Of a DNA stretch of 64,000 nucleotides, positions 27,901-36,500 are shown piece by piece. Origin of the DNA: EA-27 sp964396265 (lineage in GTDB: Archaea > Thermoplasmatota > Thermoplasmata > RBG-16-68-12 > EA-27). Positions within the stretch are counted from its first letter, which is position 1, and each line of letters starts with the position of its first letter. A program made the translations under genes and the position numbers. Under the pieces are notes generated by a model that was given only the letters and a program-made list of their open reading frames with translations, was not told where the DNA came from and ran no database searches. The stretch is taken from NCBI GenBank assembly GCA_964396265.1, contig CAYNEM010000002.1, forward strand, positions 97,176 to 161,175, in the 5' to 3' direction.

Positions 27901-30900
27901 GGACGCCCAGGCAATCTCCGACGTGGGAACCGGAGTGGAGCACGACGAGCTGTACTGTAACCTCAGCACGGACACGGCGATCGAGGGCCTCATGGACGTC
28001 GTATCCGTGAACTCGGACGGGTGGACCCTTGTGATGGACGACGCAGACCCCGCGGCGGCGTTCGTCGGGTACTGGGCGATCGGACCCTCGTCCGGTCTGT
28101 TTGTGGACACGGGCTCCTTCAACATTGGGACCGGCGCGGCGGGCACGACGGTCACGGTCACCACGGGGTTCGAGCCGAAGGTTTACTTCCTGTGGGCGAG
28201 CAGGCGGACGGAGAGTACGGATACCGCATCGACGCAGAACCACAAACAGGCATTTGGCGCCGGGATCTCCACGACGGACCGCCGGGCCGTGTGCGGGCAA
28301 TCTGTGGACAACGTTACTTCGGCCGCGAACACCGCGCACCGCGCGGACGCGGCGCTGTGCGCACTATTCACCGGGGGCGGGATCGACGGGCTGGCGGACC
28401 ACGACGCGATGCTTCCGACGGGATTCCGCCTCATCATCGACGACAACTTCGGGTTCGACCTCCGCGTGCACTACCTCGCGATCGGGGGCTCGGACCTCAC
28501 GAACGTTGCGACCGGGATGTTCACCGAGTCCGCGACGACGGGCAACCAGGACATCACGACGGTAGGCTTCCAGCCCGACGCCGTGGTCCTGTTCTCGGCG
28601 ATGATCGGCGCGGACCCACCGGGGCTGCAGATCGACTCGACGATGATGATCGGCTTCGCGGCAGGGTCCGGGAACCCGAACGACGTCGTGTGGGCGGGCG
28701 GGGCCAACGACGCGGTCAGTCCCACACAGGCGATCTCGTACAACCGCGCGGGGGAGAGCATCGGCCTGTTCGACGCCGCCGTGACGCTCACGAACGGGCG
28801 GGGGGAGGTCGACGCGTGGCTCTCGAACGGGTTCTCGCTGGACTGGACGGAGCGGGCGGGAAGCCGGAGGATCCACTACGTCGCGCTGAAGGGAGGACAG
28901 CACGCGGTCGGGGACGTCCTCACGCAGACGAACACGAGCCAGTTCTCGGAGACAGGGCTTGCGTTCTCGCCCATGGCTGGCCTGTTCGTGTCCCACAACA
29001 AGGCCCAGAGCACATCGGATATCGTGCAGGACCACGACGAATGGAGCCTGGGGTCCGTCACGGACGCCAGCACGCGGAGGGCCCACTGCGTGCTCGACGA
29101 GGACGCCCAGGCAATCTCCGACGTGGGAACCGGAGTGGAGCACGACGAGCTGTACTGTAACCTCAGCACGGACACGGCGATCGAGGGCCTCATGGACGTC
29201 GTATCCGTGAACTCGGACGGGTGGACCCTTGTGATGGACGACGCAGACCCCGCGGCGGCGTTCGTCGGGTACTGGGCGATCGGACCCTACCTCCCGGTCG
29301 GGGCTAGTATGTGGGAGCCGTTCGTCCGGAAGGTGACGACCGCGTCGGCGAATCCGTCCTACGAGGGCGCCGCGACGGCCCCCTCGACCGGGTCGAACGG
29401 CGAGCTCAAGCTCGTCGCAATCCACCTCCCTGTCTGGGACCGCCTCGTCCTGATGCGAAGCTCCGACACGAGCGGCTCGACATGGGGCTCGCAAGTGATT
29501 CTGGCATCCGGGAACACCGCGGACAGTCCACTGCTTTTGTCGCGCGATTCCGCGGAGCCTTCGATCGCCATCGACTCAGCGGGATACCTACACGTCGTCT
29601 GGGTGTCGGCGTCCGCGGCGGGAGACCAGAACACTCTGAACCTCGTCCGGTACACGAAGACCACGGTCGCCTATCCGACCCAAGGTGAGTTGGCCAACGC
29701 CGCAAACTGGGAGGCGGTCACGAACGTCGACGACGCGTCAGCGGGGTACATGCCCACGGTCTCGACGGACACGAGCAATAACCCTCACGTCGCGTGGAGC
29801 GGTTCGAAGACAGGTGAGACCATTTACTACAAGAACAAAGCCGGGGGCGCATGGAAACCCACCGTCTCGTGGGGCACGACGTACACGGGCCAGTCCGTGG
29901 ACCTGTCCCCTCAGAACAACTACGTGAGCCTCGCACGTTCATTCGTTGGGGACACGGAGGCACAGATCGGCTATCGTTCGAACACTGGGACGAACACGGT
30001 CAACAGCCCCAAGACGAGGCCGTGGGACGGCTCCGCATGGGGCGGCGAAACGGAGCGGTCCACGTCGGGCAGCCCCATCCGGGCGGTTCGGATGGCGTAT
30101 TCACCGACGATCGCGAGCGAACGCGTCATCGTCACCCTGAGCGACGATGGATGGCTCGACGCGTACGTCTGTTCGCCTTGGTGCACGGTGACGAACAACA
30201 TCGGGCAGGTGTGGTCAGCCGCCCCGACGACGTCCCAGATGCGGTTCGACATCGCGTACGAGCAGGCGAGTGGGGAGGCGTTGCTCGTGTACGGCGTGCT
30301 GTCGACGGACACGACCCGCGACATCGCCTACAAGACCTACATCGGCGGCTCTTGGAGCGCGGAGCAGTACCTCGACGATACCGGCCACGCGACGGACACG
30401 GAGTACGTGTTGATCGTCTTGGCCTCGAGGAAGGGGAGCAACCAGATCGGGCTCGTCGGCGGCGACACGACGAACGCGGATGTGAACGCTTGGATCTGGG
30501 ACGGGAGCGCGTTCGGATCGTTCATCGAGGTCAACGCGAACGCCCAGAATCCAATTCGGGGGCAGGCCGCGATTGCGTGGGAGTCCAGCTCGGGCCATCT
30601 GCTCGCGGTCTCCGTGGACACTGGAAGCACGAACCTCGTGTCGAAGGAGTTCACGACGAGCTGGGGTGCCGCCTCGACGCCTTTCACGTGCGCGGACACG
30701 GCGGAGGTCCGCTGGCTCTCCCTGAAGCCGAATCCGCTGTCGACCGCGAACGACATGATGCTCGTGAACGTGGACAGCAAGCCCGACCTGAACCAGTGCT
30801 ACTGGGACGGGTCTGCGTGGGCGTTCTGGAACAGCGGAATCGGCACTGTGGACACGCAAGCGAGCCAGACATGCGACTTCGCGTGGGAGTCGTCCGGCAG

Positions 30901-33529
30901 CAAGGGCTTGGTCGTCTGCGCGGACCTCCCGGGACTCAACTACATAAGCTTCACGGCTCCGAACACGTGGAACACCCCATCCGTCGCGGTGTCGATGGGG
31001 GGTTCCAACACCCACCCATGGATTCAGCTCCGGACCAACCCGTTCCCCCAGGCGGGGGACACAAAGATCCTCGGTGCCGTCATGGAGGGGACCGCGAACG
31101 ACCTCGGCGCCATCCGGTGGGACGGGACGACGTTCACGGTCATCGGCACGAGCACGTTCTCGGCCGACGTTGGGACGACGCTCTACGAGAGCTTCGAACT
31201 GGAGTATAGGGAAACCGCCGCCTCGGATCCCTTCACGGACATCCAGTACACCGTTTGCAAGAATCTGTCGACGAGCAGCTGTGACGCTTCCGGGGAGTTC
31301 ACGAAGTGGGACGGCACTGCGGGTTACGACACGGTCGCGACCTCCGTAGAAAGCACGTCGTACGCTTCGCTCGCCACGACCTACGAGGCGAACGGCGACC
31401 TCTGGGTCGCGTACGCGAAGGACGTCGACGCGACGACGAGGGCGATCTTCGCGAGGTATTTGGACTACCCGAGCGGGGGGTGGGCGAGCGCTGAGACTTT
31501 GGACAGCTCGACGGGGGTTCTGTTCACCAAGCCGTCAATCGGCATCGACAAGGACAACAACGTCCACGCCCTGTATGTCCGGACGACGGGCCCTCACCTG
31601 TTCTACAAGCACAGGACGGGCGGGATCTGGGGATCGGACACGGCGGCGTCGACGGAGACGCTCACAAAAGGGGGCCGTGTGTCGGGCACGTTCTCTCGAG
31701 ATGTCGCACTCGAGGACACCACATACGTCCAGTACCGCGAGGCGGACTTCCTCACGAAAGTCAGTTCGTTCAACGTCGGCACGGGCGCCGTCGGCACCAC
31801 GACGCAGGTCACCGGTACGGGATTCCAGCCGAAGGCAGTGCTGTTCTGGTGGTCGGGGCTGACAACGACCGTTGACTTCACAGGCGGGCTGGTCCACAAG
31901 CGAGGGTTCGGGGTCGCGGTCTCTCCGACGGACCGGCGCGCGGTCTACTCGCAGTCCATGGGCCTCGCGGACCCGACGGCGACGGACGCAGGCCACCACG
32001 ACGCCGCTGCGATCGGGGCGCTGACGACGGCCGGCGCGATCGACGGGCTTGCGGACCTCCAGTCGATGGATTCGAACGGGTTCACGCTCATCATCGACGA
32101 TCAGTTCGCGACGAACCTCCGCGTTCACTACCTCGCGCTCGGCGGCTCGGAACTGACGAATGTCGGGTCCGGAATCTTCACGGAGCCCGGGGCCACCGGA
32201 TCGCAGAACATCACGACCGTGGGATTCCAGCCCGACGCCGTCGTCCTCTTCTCCGCGATGATCGGGGCGGACCCCCCGGGGACCGCGGTCGACTCCACAA
32301 TGATGCTGGGGGCTGCCGCGGGTTCTACGCCGGTGGACGCCGTGTGGGCTGGCGGCTCGAACGATGCGGCTGCGACCGCGCAGACAATCTCGTACAGCCG
32401 CGCAGGCGAGTCAATCGCGCTATTCGACTCCGCGGTGACGCTCACGGACGGTCGCGCGGAGGTCTCGTCGTGGTTGTCGAACGGCTTCCAGGTCAACTGG
32501 CTGGAGCGCGCGGGCTCCCGCAGGGTGCACTACCTCGCCCTCAAGGGCGGGCAGTATCTCGTGGGCGACCTGCTTACGGAGAAGGACACGGTCACGACGA
32601 TCGTCGAAGGCGCGTTCGGCTTCCAGCCCAAGGGGGCCCTCCTCGCCTCCCACGGCACGACCCAGAGCACGCAGGACACCGTGAAGGACCACGACTCCTG
32701 GAGTCTCGGGGGTTTCACGTCCGCGACGGAGCGTGCGGCCCACGGAACATGGGACGAGCACGGCACGCCGACCGCCGAGGTCACCGATGGCGTCGAGCAC
32801 GACGAGGTGTACATCAACATCGCCACGACGGAGACCCTAGAGGGGCTGATGGATGTCCAATCCGTCGACTCCGGCGGCTTTACGCTCATCATGGACGACG
32901 CAGACCCCGATCAGTTCTTCGTCTGGTACCTCGCGTTCGGCAGCGCGGGCGGCGCAATGGAGATTCGGCACGACTTCTCGAGCGTGCCGAGCGGGACGAC
33001 GTACACTCTGAAGGCGAAAGGATATCGCGTGGACGAGGACATGCTCGTCCAGGTCCTCACCCCGCCTTCGGCGTGGAACACCCGGATCACGATCTCGGCG
33101 ACGACGAACGCTCTGTACACGTACACGATGACCGGCACGGAGTACAACTCCGGCGCCCCGTCGATCCGCTTCGTCGATGCGAGCGGCCCGGACCCCGTCG
33201 TCTCGGACCTCTACCTCGATGTGGCGGTCGTCGTCACGGACCGTGGCCGCGAGTTCGTGGACTCCGCGGACCAGCCGACGTTGATGGTGCGCGCCCCGAA
33301 CGATGCTACGTATGGCGGGGCGGCCGGAGGCCTGTACTGGAAGGCGTCGGCCTCGGAGACGTACTTCTTCTCCCAAATCGTCGCGGGAATCCCCGAGTTC
33401 GAGGCCGTGGCTATCCCGGTCCTGGGGATTCTCCTGTTCGCCCTTTGGCGGCGACGCCGCGTCCGAGGGACGAGGGCGGAGGACGAACGTCTCGAAGCCC
33501 CCAAGTTTGCGGAGGCGCACATCCCATGA
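21908..33529 (+). CDS. Giant transmembrane protein 1: pseudo-KaiC, TPR, zinc ribbon, TNGL linker, beta-rich ectodomain
   Basis: A 3873-residue protein. Order: KaiC-like domain (1-235) with degenerate Walker A GPAGVEKD and Walker B-equivalent VEVLS; TPR-like helices (about 241-321, 347-408); zinc ribbon CPACG...CPLCG (about 440-457); TNGL repeats (about 488-615); one transmembrane helix (about 627-648); a domain starting ITIDGDASDW (about 655) and another starting VDGGYDEW (about 974), as in CBM9/DOMON-like folds; calcium-type repeats DSDRDQVPDA and DVDKDGVMDF (about 1046-1086); beta repeats; two identical 400-residue modules (about 1664-2460); BNR-like WGS/VVW repeats (about 2500-3270); a third module (about 3281-3678); and a C-terminal anchor IPEFEAVAIPVLG, hydrophobic stretch, RRRR (about 3828-3860). 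The N-terminus should be cytoplasmic and the rest outside. No catalytic site is seen. Confidence 0.88.
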   Translation: MRLSSGVPGFDALIQGGIPQGAAVIVQGPAGVEKDAILLQFIGEGLKQGGSALVVLSSVSTETFRKELRAAGVEVDRAIAENRLKFVDWFSYKEENVHEIEEEGPTYKASVDLANVGIAVSRAIASFPKDTELRAAVEVLSPALSFYELQNVYGFAQSTKAKLERFGFTSLFVLEKEMHDERTVSSIQQPFDGVIDIERIREGDKIVRKIAVLSLKGTRAEPQYVPLELGADNRLQVLVMTERERTLRDQENLLKTNPDDPRIWLATGRNYHGMGKDERALECVEAALILAPDDASAWRFKADVLDALGRDEEAKQSRRRATTPSRRPDSQENFPSDRAAAVDDRLGENAEDADALFAKAAMLAKGGDVPGAIRTLETLASVDGAYPGLWVLKAKLHALRGEKEQWRQAREHAQESSGRQDEPASEREAATPLVPAAAAYACPACGAGVREQDATCPLCGLVFEGGEGTVAETVPPPKTNRLAAERGLTNGLSRRPERGTGRTNGLVKGLGGRTNGLVNGTRDRSGGRTNGLVNGTRDRSGGRTNGLVNGTRDRSGGRTNGLVNGTRDRSDGRTNGLQGRTDGKTNGLVNGLGALRAGLTNGFTNGSGFTNGLGSVRFRPDAAVTRRKLYIIPLLSAALLLLPLLASPTPLSGLGPITIDGDASDWTPSLAIAQSRGGSNPNVDIVRFGIVDNMGGLAVLIEVAGTALQGGGNPPTMDAFHVFLDTDGDWATGYRVDGLGADRLIRISGWGASVNVSTVQTWDGSFDPTDWRGWIGGAGIPAAAAGPRTEAHVDWQYLEDAGRIAFATVHARGFDGSTDTADFALNVAGGSLVVRQVPVVPETITTPTTQLLRLDVSAALAATRWNALTVTLIGSAPFTTTTQIRLVDAVGSIVDTQVPAGRRVAFQFAERTVIAGATETYYIIAETLGLGGDTIGALVGSAQDVNAPGAVVSVIRLAGPSDVGYLVASPAAPRVDGGYDEWRTLGVDPSGDVTGPDRPGIDFEGFAAQSLGNESFFFVEVGGRVFGGTWVVEPNGLAMPAGVTAVDSDRDQVPDAVDPLPFDFNNDGIPDADEAGDVDKDGVMDFGGPGGTDLWLNTTIPAGFPAPHAGRAVSIYVGPVQKPLRSRDDILRVFVDRDNSSSSGYAINGLGADRMIELAGTSGAVRSSGLFSFAGTFPGQWSWLRTADTSFALGFNRTEFAAPENLTPGGSRVYVEIAEPMGARDVYDAGTRGTRGNPGFASGASSTSPASSFDTAPSPMPVVLPWADVPGTRANTLIDPRSNAITTQYNHQRKVVRAGDVAVDSACDATNSDGCWYSVFDDRAGSVESDFKDGSSVAVPTTLGLLDSMATTRTSSDNLIVAVVQFDNTAASARTISAGSLELRRGTATTDPLISETQFAVKVPATGGVGDGMFAVLIGKDPSAPGDSTYGVFAAADATGLNAEVKLVMINGLASAGSVFADGSSVALATTATVLVSQATTFPAASSSLPNIIVAAVQIDQTKGRVEIDTPLGIEVRRGSTSLRGIEYKMSITDAAAASPNGVFAMLVALDAGAAANPTYDVRAVNADATSTGNGEAKLMVFRGLAATDVDTSSVSIGTSRTVLGTSSTTFASGDDVILGSMQINSPIISRTYAAAANDIRLAGTGSGSSNEFAHTIGALAADMFVDTGSFNIGTGAAGTTVTVTTGFEPKVYFLWASRRTESTDTASTQNHKQAFGAGISTTDRRAVCGQSVDNVTSAANTAHRADAALCALFTGGGIDGLADHDAMLPTGFRLIIDDNFGFDLRVHYLAIGGSDLTNVATGMFTESATTGNQDITTVGFQPDAVVLFSAMIGADPPGLQIDSTMMIGFAAGSGNPNDVVWAGGANDAVSPTQAISYNRAGESIGLFDAAVTLTNGRGEVDAWLSNGFSLDWTERAGSRRIHYVALKGGQHAVGDVLTQTNTSQFSETGLAFSPMAGLFVSHNKAQSTSDIVQDHDEWSLGSVTDASTRRAHCVLDEDAQAISDVGTGVEHDELYCNLSTDTAIEGLMDVVSVNSDGWTLVMDDADPAAAFVGYWAIGPSSGLFVDTGSFNIGTGAAGTTVTVTTGFEPKVYFLWASRRTESTDTASTQNHKQAFGAGISTTDRRAVCGQSVDNVTSAANTAHRADAALCALFTGGGIDGLADHDAMLPTGFRLIIDDNFGFDLRVHYLAIGGSDLTNVATGMFTESATTGNQDITTVGFQPDAVVLFSAMIGADPPGLQIDSTMMIGFAAGSGNPNDVVWAGGANDAVSPTQAISYNRAGESIGLFDAAVTLTNGRGEVDAWLSNGFSLDWTERAGSRRIHYVALKGGQHAVGDVLTQTNTSQFSETGLAFSPMAGLFVSHNKAQSTSDIVQDHDEWSLGSVTDASTRRAHCVLDEDAQAISDVGTGVEHDELYCNLSTDTAIEGLMDVVSVNSDGWTLVMDDADPAAAFVGYWAIGPYLPVGASMWEPFVRKVTTASANPSYEGAATAPSTGSNGELKLVAIHLPVWDRLVLMRSSDTSGSTWGSQVILASGNTADSPLLLSRDSAEPSIAIDSAGYLHVVWVSASAAGDQNTLNLVRYTKTTVAYPTQGELANAANWEAVTNVDDASAGYMPTVSTDTSNNPHVAWSGSKTGETIYYKNKAGGAWKPTVSWGTTYTGQSVDLSPQNNYVSLARSFVGDTEAQIGYRSNTGTNTVNSPKTRPWDGSAWGGETERSTSGSPIRAVRMAYSPTIASERVIVTLSDDGWLDAYVCSPWCTVTNNIGQVWSAAPTTSQMRFDIAYEQASGEALLVYGVLSTDTTRDIAYKTYIGGSWSAEQYLDDTGHATDTEYVLIVLASRKGSNQIGLVGGDTTNADVNAWIWDGSAFGSFIEVNANAQNPIRGQAAIAWESSSGHLLAVSVDTGSTNLVSKEFTTSWGAASTPFTCADTAEVRWLSLKPNPLSTANDMMLVNVDSKPDLNQCYWDGSAWAFWNSGIGTVDTQASQTCDFAWESSGSKGLVVCADLPGLNYISFTAPNTWNTPSVAVSMGGSNTHPWIQLRTNPFPQAGDTKILGAVMEGTANDLGAIRWDGTTFTVIGTSTFSADVGTTLYESFELEYRETAASDPFTDIQYTVCKNLSTSSCDASGEFTKWDGTAGYDTVATSVESTSYASLATTYEANGDLWVAYAKDVDATTRAIFARYLDYPSGGWASAETLDSSTGVLFTKPSIGIDKDNNVHALYVRTTGPHLFYKHRTGGIWGSDTAASTETLTKGGRVSGTFSRDVALEDTTYVQYREADFLTKVSSFNVGTGAVGTTTQVTGTGFQPKAVLFWWSGLTTTVDFTGGLVHKRGFGVAVSPTDRRAVYSQSMGLADPTATDAGHHDAAAIGALTTAGAIDGLADLQSMDSNGFTLIIDDQFATNLRVHYLALGGSELTNVGSGIFTEPGATGSQNITTVGFQPDAVVLFSAMIGADPPGTAVDSTMMLGAAAGSTPVDAVWAGGSNDAAATAQTISYSRAGESIALFDSAVTLTDGRAEVSSWLSNGFQVNWLERAGSRRVHYLALKGGQYLVGDLLTEKDTVTTIVEGAFGFQPKGALLASHGTTQSTQDTVKDHDSWSLGGFTSATERAAHGTWDEHGTPTAEVTDGVEHDEVYINIATTETLEGLMDVQSVDSGGFTLIMDDADPDQFFVWYLAFGSAGGAMEIRHDFSSVPSGTTYTLKAKGYRVDEDMLVQVLTPPSAWNTRITISATTNALYTYTMTGTEYNSGAPSIRFVDASGPDPVVSDLYLDVAVVVTDRGREFVDSADQPTLMVRAPNDATYGGAAGGLYWKASASETYFFSQIVAGIPEFEAVAIPVLGILLFALWRRRRVRGTRAEDERLEAPKFAEAHIP
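23369..23752 (+). repeat. TNGL repeat region of giant 1, including four 45-bp tandem copies
   Basis: Coding repeats built on T-N-G-L with variants RTNGLVNG, LTNGF and FTNGL. Bases 23444-23623 hold four tandem 45-bp copies encoding GRTNGLVNGTRDRSG; copies 2 and 3 are nearly identical in DNA. The region lies between the zinc ribbon and the transmembrane helix. Confidence 0.9.
26898..29288 (+). repeat. Recent tandem duplication: two identical 1191-bp copies, period 1200
   Basis: Bases 26898-28088 and 28098-29288 are identical as far as I can compare line by line, separated by nine bases, so the period is exactly 1200 bases (400 codons) and the frame is kept. Each encodes one module beginning FVDTGSFNIGTG and ending FVGYWAIGP. 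A recent unequal exchange is the simplest cause; a misassembly is the alternative. Confidence 0.93.
31749..32943 (+). repeat. Divergent third copy of the 400-residue module in giant 1
   Basis: The segment from FLTKVSSFNVGTG to FVWYLAFGSAGG is homologous to the duplicated module, sharing the landmarks VGFQPDAVVLFSAMIGADPPG, IDGLADL, RIHYLALKGG/VHYLALKGG and FTLIMDDADP, but is clearly older and diverged. Confidence 0.85.
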
Positions 33530-36500
33530 GGATCTCCTCCGGCGTCCCCGGCTTCGACGCACTCATCCAGGGAGGCATCCCGAGCGGTGCTGCGGTCGTC
33601 ATCCAGGGCCCCGCGGGCCGCGAGAAGGACACGTTCCTCTTCCAGTTCATCGTCGCCGGGCTGCGGGGCGGGGGGTCCGCCCTCGTCGTCCTCTCCTCCG
33701 TGTCCCCCGCGAAGTACATGGAGGAGCTGCGGGAGGCGGGCGTCGACGTGGACCGCGCGGTCGCGGAGAACCGCCTGAAGTTCGTGGACTGGTTCACGTA
33801 CAAGGAGAACCCCGTCCAGGACGTCGAGCAGGACGGGCCCGTGTTCCGGGCGTCCATCGACCTCGCGAACGTGGGCATCGCGATCTCCCGGGCGATCGCC
33901 GCCTTGTCCCGAGAGGGGGAGAGGCGCGCGGCGGTGGAGGTGTTGTCCCCGGCGCTGAGCGCGTACGACGCTCCCGCGGTGTACGGCTTCGCGCAATCCT
34001 CGAAAGCCAAGCTCGAACGCCTCGGCATCACGTCGCTCTTCGTCGTTGAGAAGGAGATGCACGACGAGCGGACGGTCTCCTCGATCCACCAGCCGTTCGA
34101 CGGCGTCGTCGACATCGAGCGGATCCGCGAGGGCGACAAGCTCGTGCGCAAGGTCGCGGTGCTGTCCCTGCGAGGCACGGCGGCGGATTCGAATTATGTC
34201 CCAATCGAGGTGGGGAAGGACCGCGTCCTCCGCGTTTCCGGAACCTCCGTGAGGGAGCGCACGCTCCTCCGCCAGGCAGCACTGATCAAGTCCCATCCCA
34301 AGGACCCGAAGATCTGGCTCGCCACCGCGCGCAACCTCCGCGAGATGGGCGATCACGCACAGGCGCTCCGGTGCGCAGACGCTGCGCTGAAGATCGACGC
34401 GAACGACCGAGAGGCGTGGCGCGTCAAGGCGGAGATCCTGGACGCCCTCGGACGAACGGAAGAGGCAGGGCAGGCGCGCGCCAAGGCAGCGCCGCCAGAG
34501 GCTCCTCCTAAGAAGGAAGACGCCGGGGCCCGGCTCCTTAACTTTGTGGAGCGCCGCCTCCGCAACGACCCCCGTGACCCCGACGCCTTGTTCGTGAGGG
34601 CGGCGGCAAGGGCGAAGGCCGGCGATCTCCGCGGCGCTCTCGCGACCCTCGAGACCCTCGCGGAGGTCGACGAGCGATATCCGGGTCTATGGGTCCTCAA
34701 GACGAAGTTGCACGCGAAGAGTGGGGACCTGAAGAAGGCCGAGGAGAGCCTTGCCCGGCGCCTCGCGATTGACAAGCAGCCGGATCGCTCGGAGCAGGCG
34801 CAGGCTGCAGAGACGACCGCAGCCCCGCTCCGCGAACCGTACCTGCTCTGCCCCTCTTGCCGAACCCTCGTGCAAGAAGAGGACCGGGCCTGTCCAGCGT
34901 GCGGGGTCGCGTTCGAGGGTTGGCAAGAGCCGCCCGCTCCCCTGGAAGCACAGGTCGTGGAGCCCCGCCCGGAGGTGTACGGAGTGTCCGTCGGTCCGCA
35001 AGGCACCCCGAGGGGCCTCACCAACGGGCTCGCGAAGGACCTCGCCCGCGGGACGGGACGGACGAATGGACTCGTAAACGGGACTCGAGACCGGACGAAC
35101 GGGATGACGAACGGGCTCACGAACGGGCTCGCGACCCTGCGATCCGGAATGACGAACGGGCTCACGAACGGATCCGGGTTCACCAACGGGCTCGGGTCGA
35201 TGCGCATCCGGCACGAGGCCGCAGGCCGACGGTGGAAGCTGCTCATCATCCCGGTCCTGTCCGGCATCCTCCTGATTGCTCCGCTCATGGGCCCATCGGA
35301 AGACGGTCAGTATCCGATCGCGATCGACGGGCGGTTCTCGGACTGGAACGCGGTGCCCCTCCTCGCCTCCCCGGCGAACGCGACCGTGCCTCCAAACATC
35401 GACCTCGTCCGGTTCGGAATCACGGACAACGTCGACTTCCTGGCGTTCTACTTTGAGGTCGCGGGCACGGCCCTCACAGGCGGCGGTTCGCCGCCAATCC
35501 TGGACACGTTCCGCGCGTTCCTCGACGTGGACCGGGATCCGGACACGGGGTATGCCGCCGCGGGCCTGGGCGGGGACCGCCTCCTGGAAGTGTCCGGAGC
35601 CGATGGGCGGGTCGAGCACGCGGCGTTGTCGGAATGGGACGCGGGTCGGGAGCCCCTCGATTGGAACGGCTGGATCAAGCCGACGTCGATCAGCGCGGCG
35701 GTCGGAGGCCCGCGGATCGAGGCACACGTCGATTGGCTTTCCCTGGCGGCAGAGAAACAGGCTATCGACGTCGCGTTCCACGCGATGGCGTACGATGGCG
35801 CGGTCGAAGCAGGGGAGTACGTCGCGAGCACCACGTCGGGCAGCCTCCATATCGTTGAGAACCTCGTCGTGCCGGAGATCGTCGCAGGAGCGATGGTTCC
35901 CCTCGTCCGATTCGAGTTGACGGCGGCCGTCCGCGACGTGACCTACGATTCCCTCGCGGTCGTCCTGACTGGGACCGCACCCGTCAGCGCGATTTCCGAC
36001 GTGCGCCTCGTCGACGAACTCGGCGCGGAACTCGGCGTCCGCATTCCCCTCACGTCGGAAGTCGTGTTCCAGTTCCCGCCCCGAACCCTCCGCCTCGGCG
36101 AGACCGAGGAGCTGACGCTCTTCGCAAGCACGACCGCGACCTCCGGCGACACGCTCGGGGGGCGCATCGATGGCCCTGGGGACATCGGCGCGGGTTCGGC
36201 GGCCGTGTCCATCGCCCGGCCTCTCGCCAATCGCGCCGTCGGATATCTCGGCACGGTCCCGACCGCGGCCATCGTCGACGGCGGATTCTCGGAGTGGACG
36301 AACACGACGTCGGATCCCCCAGGCGAACCAGGGGTGCCCGCGCGGATCGACCTCGTGGAATACTCGTTCTATCTGAACGCGCAACAGGCCTCTGCGTATT
36401 TCCGCGTGTCCGGAAGGGCGTTGGACGGTGCCGTCGTCCCTGCCTCCCCGGGACCCGCCACCGGCAGCGTCCCGCCACCGGCCGATGCCGACCGGGACCG

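Noticed and set aside
32344..33525. Upstream extension of giant 2 within giant 1
   Set aside because: It is out of frame with giant 1, which runs to 33529 with its anchor; the paralogues start at the MR[IL]SSGVPGFD motif.
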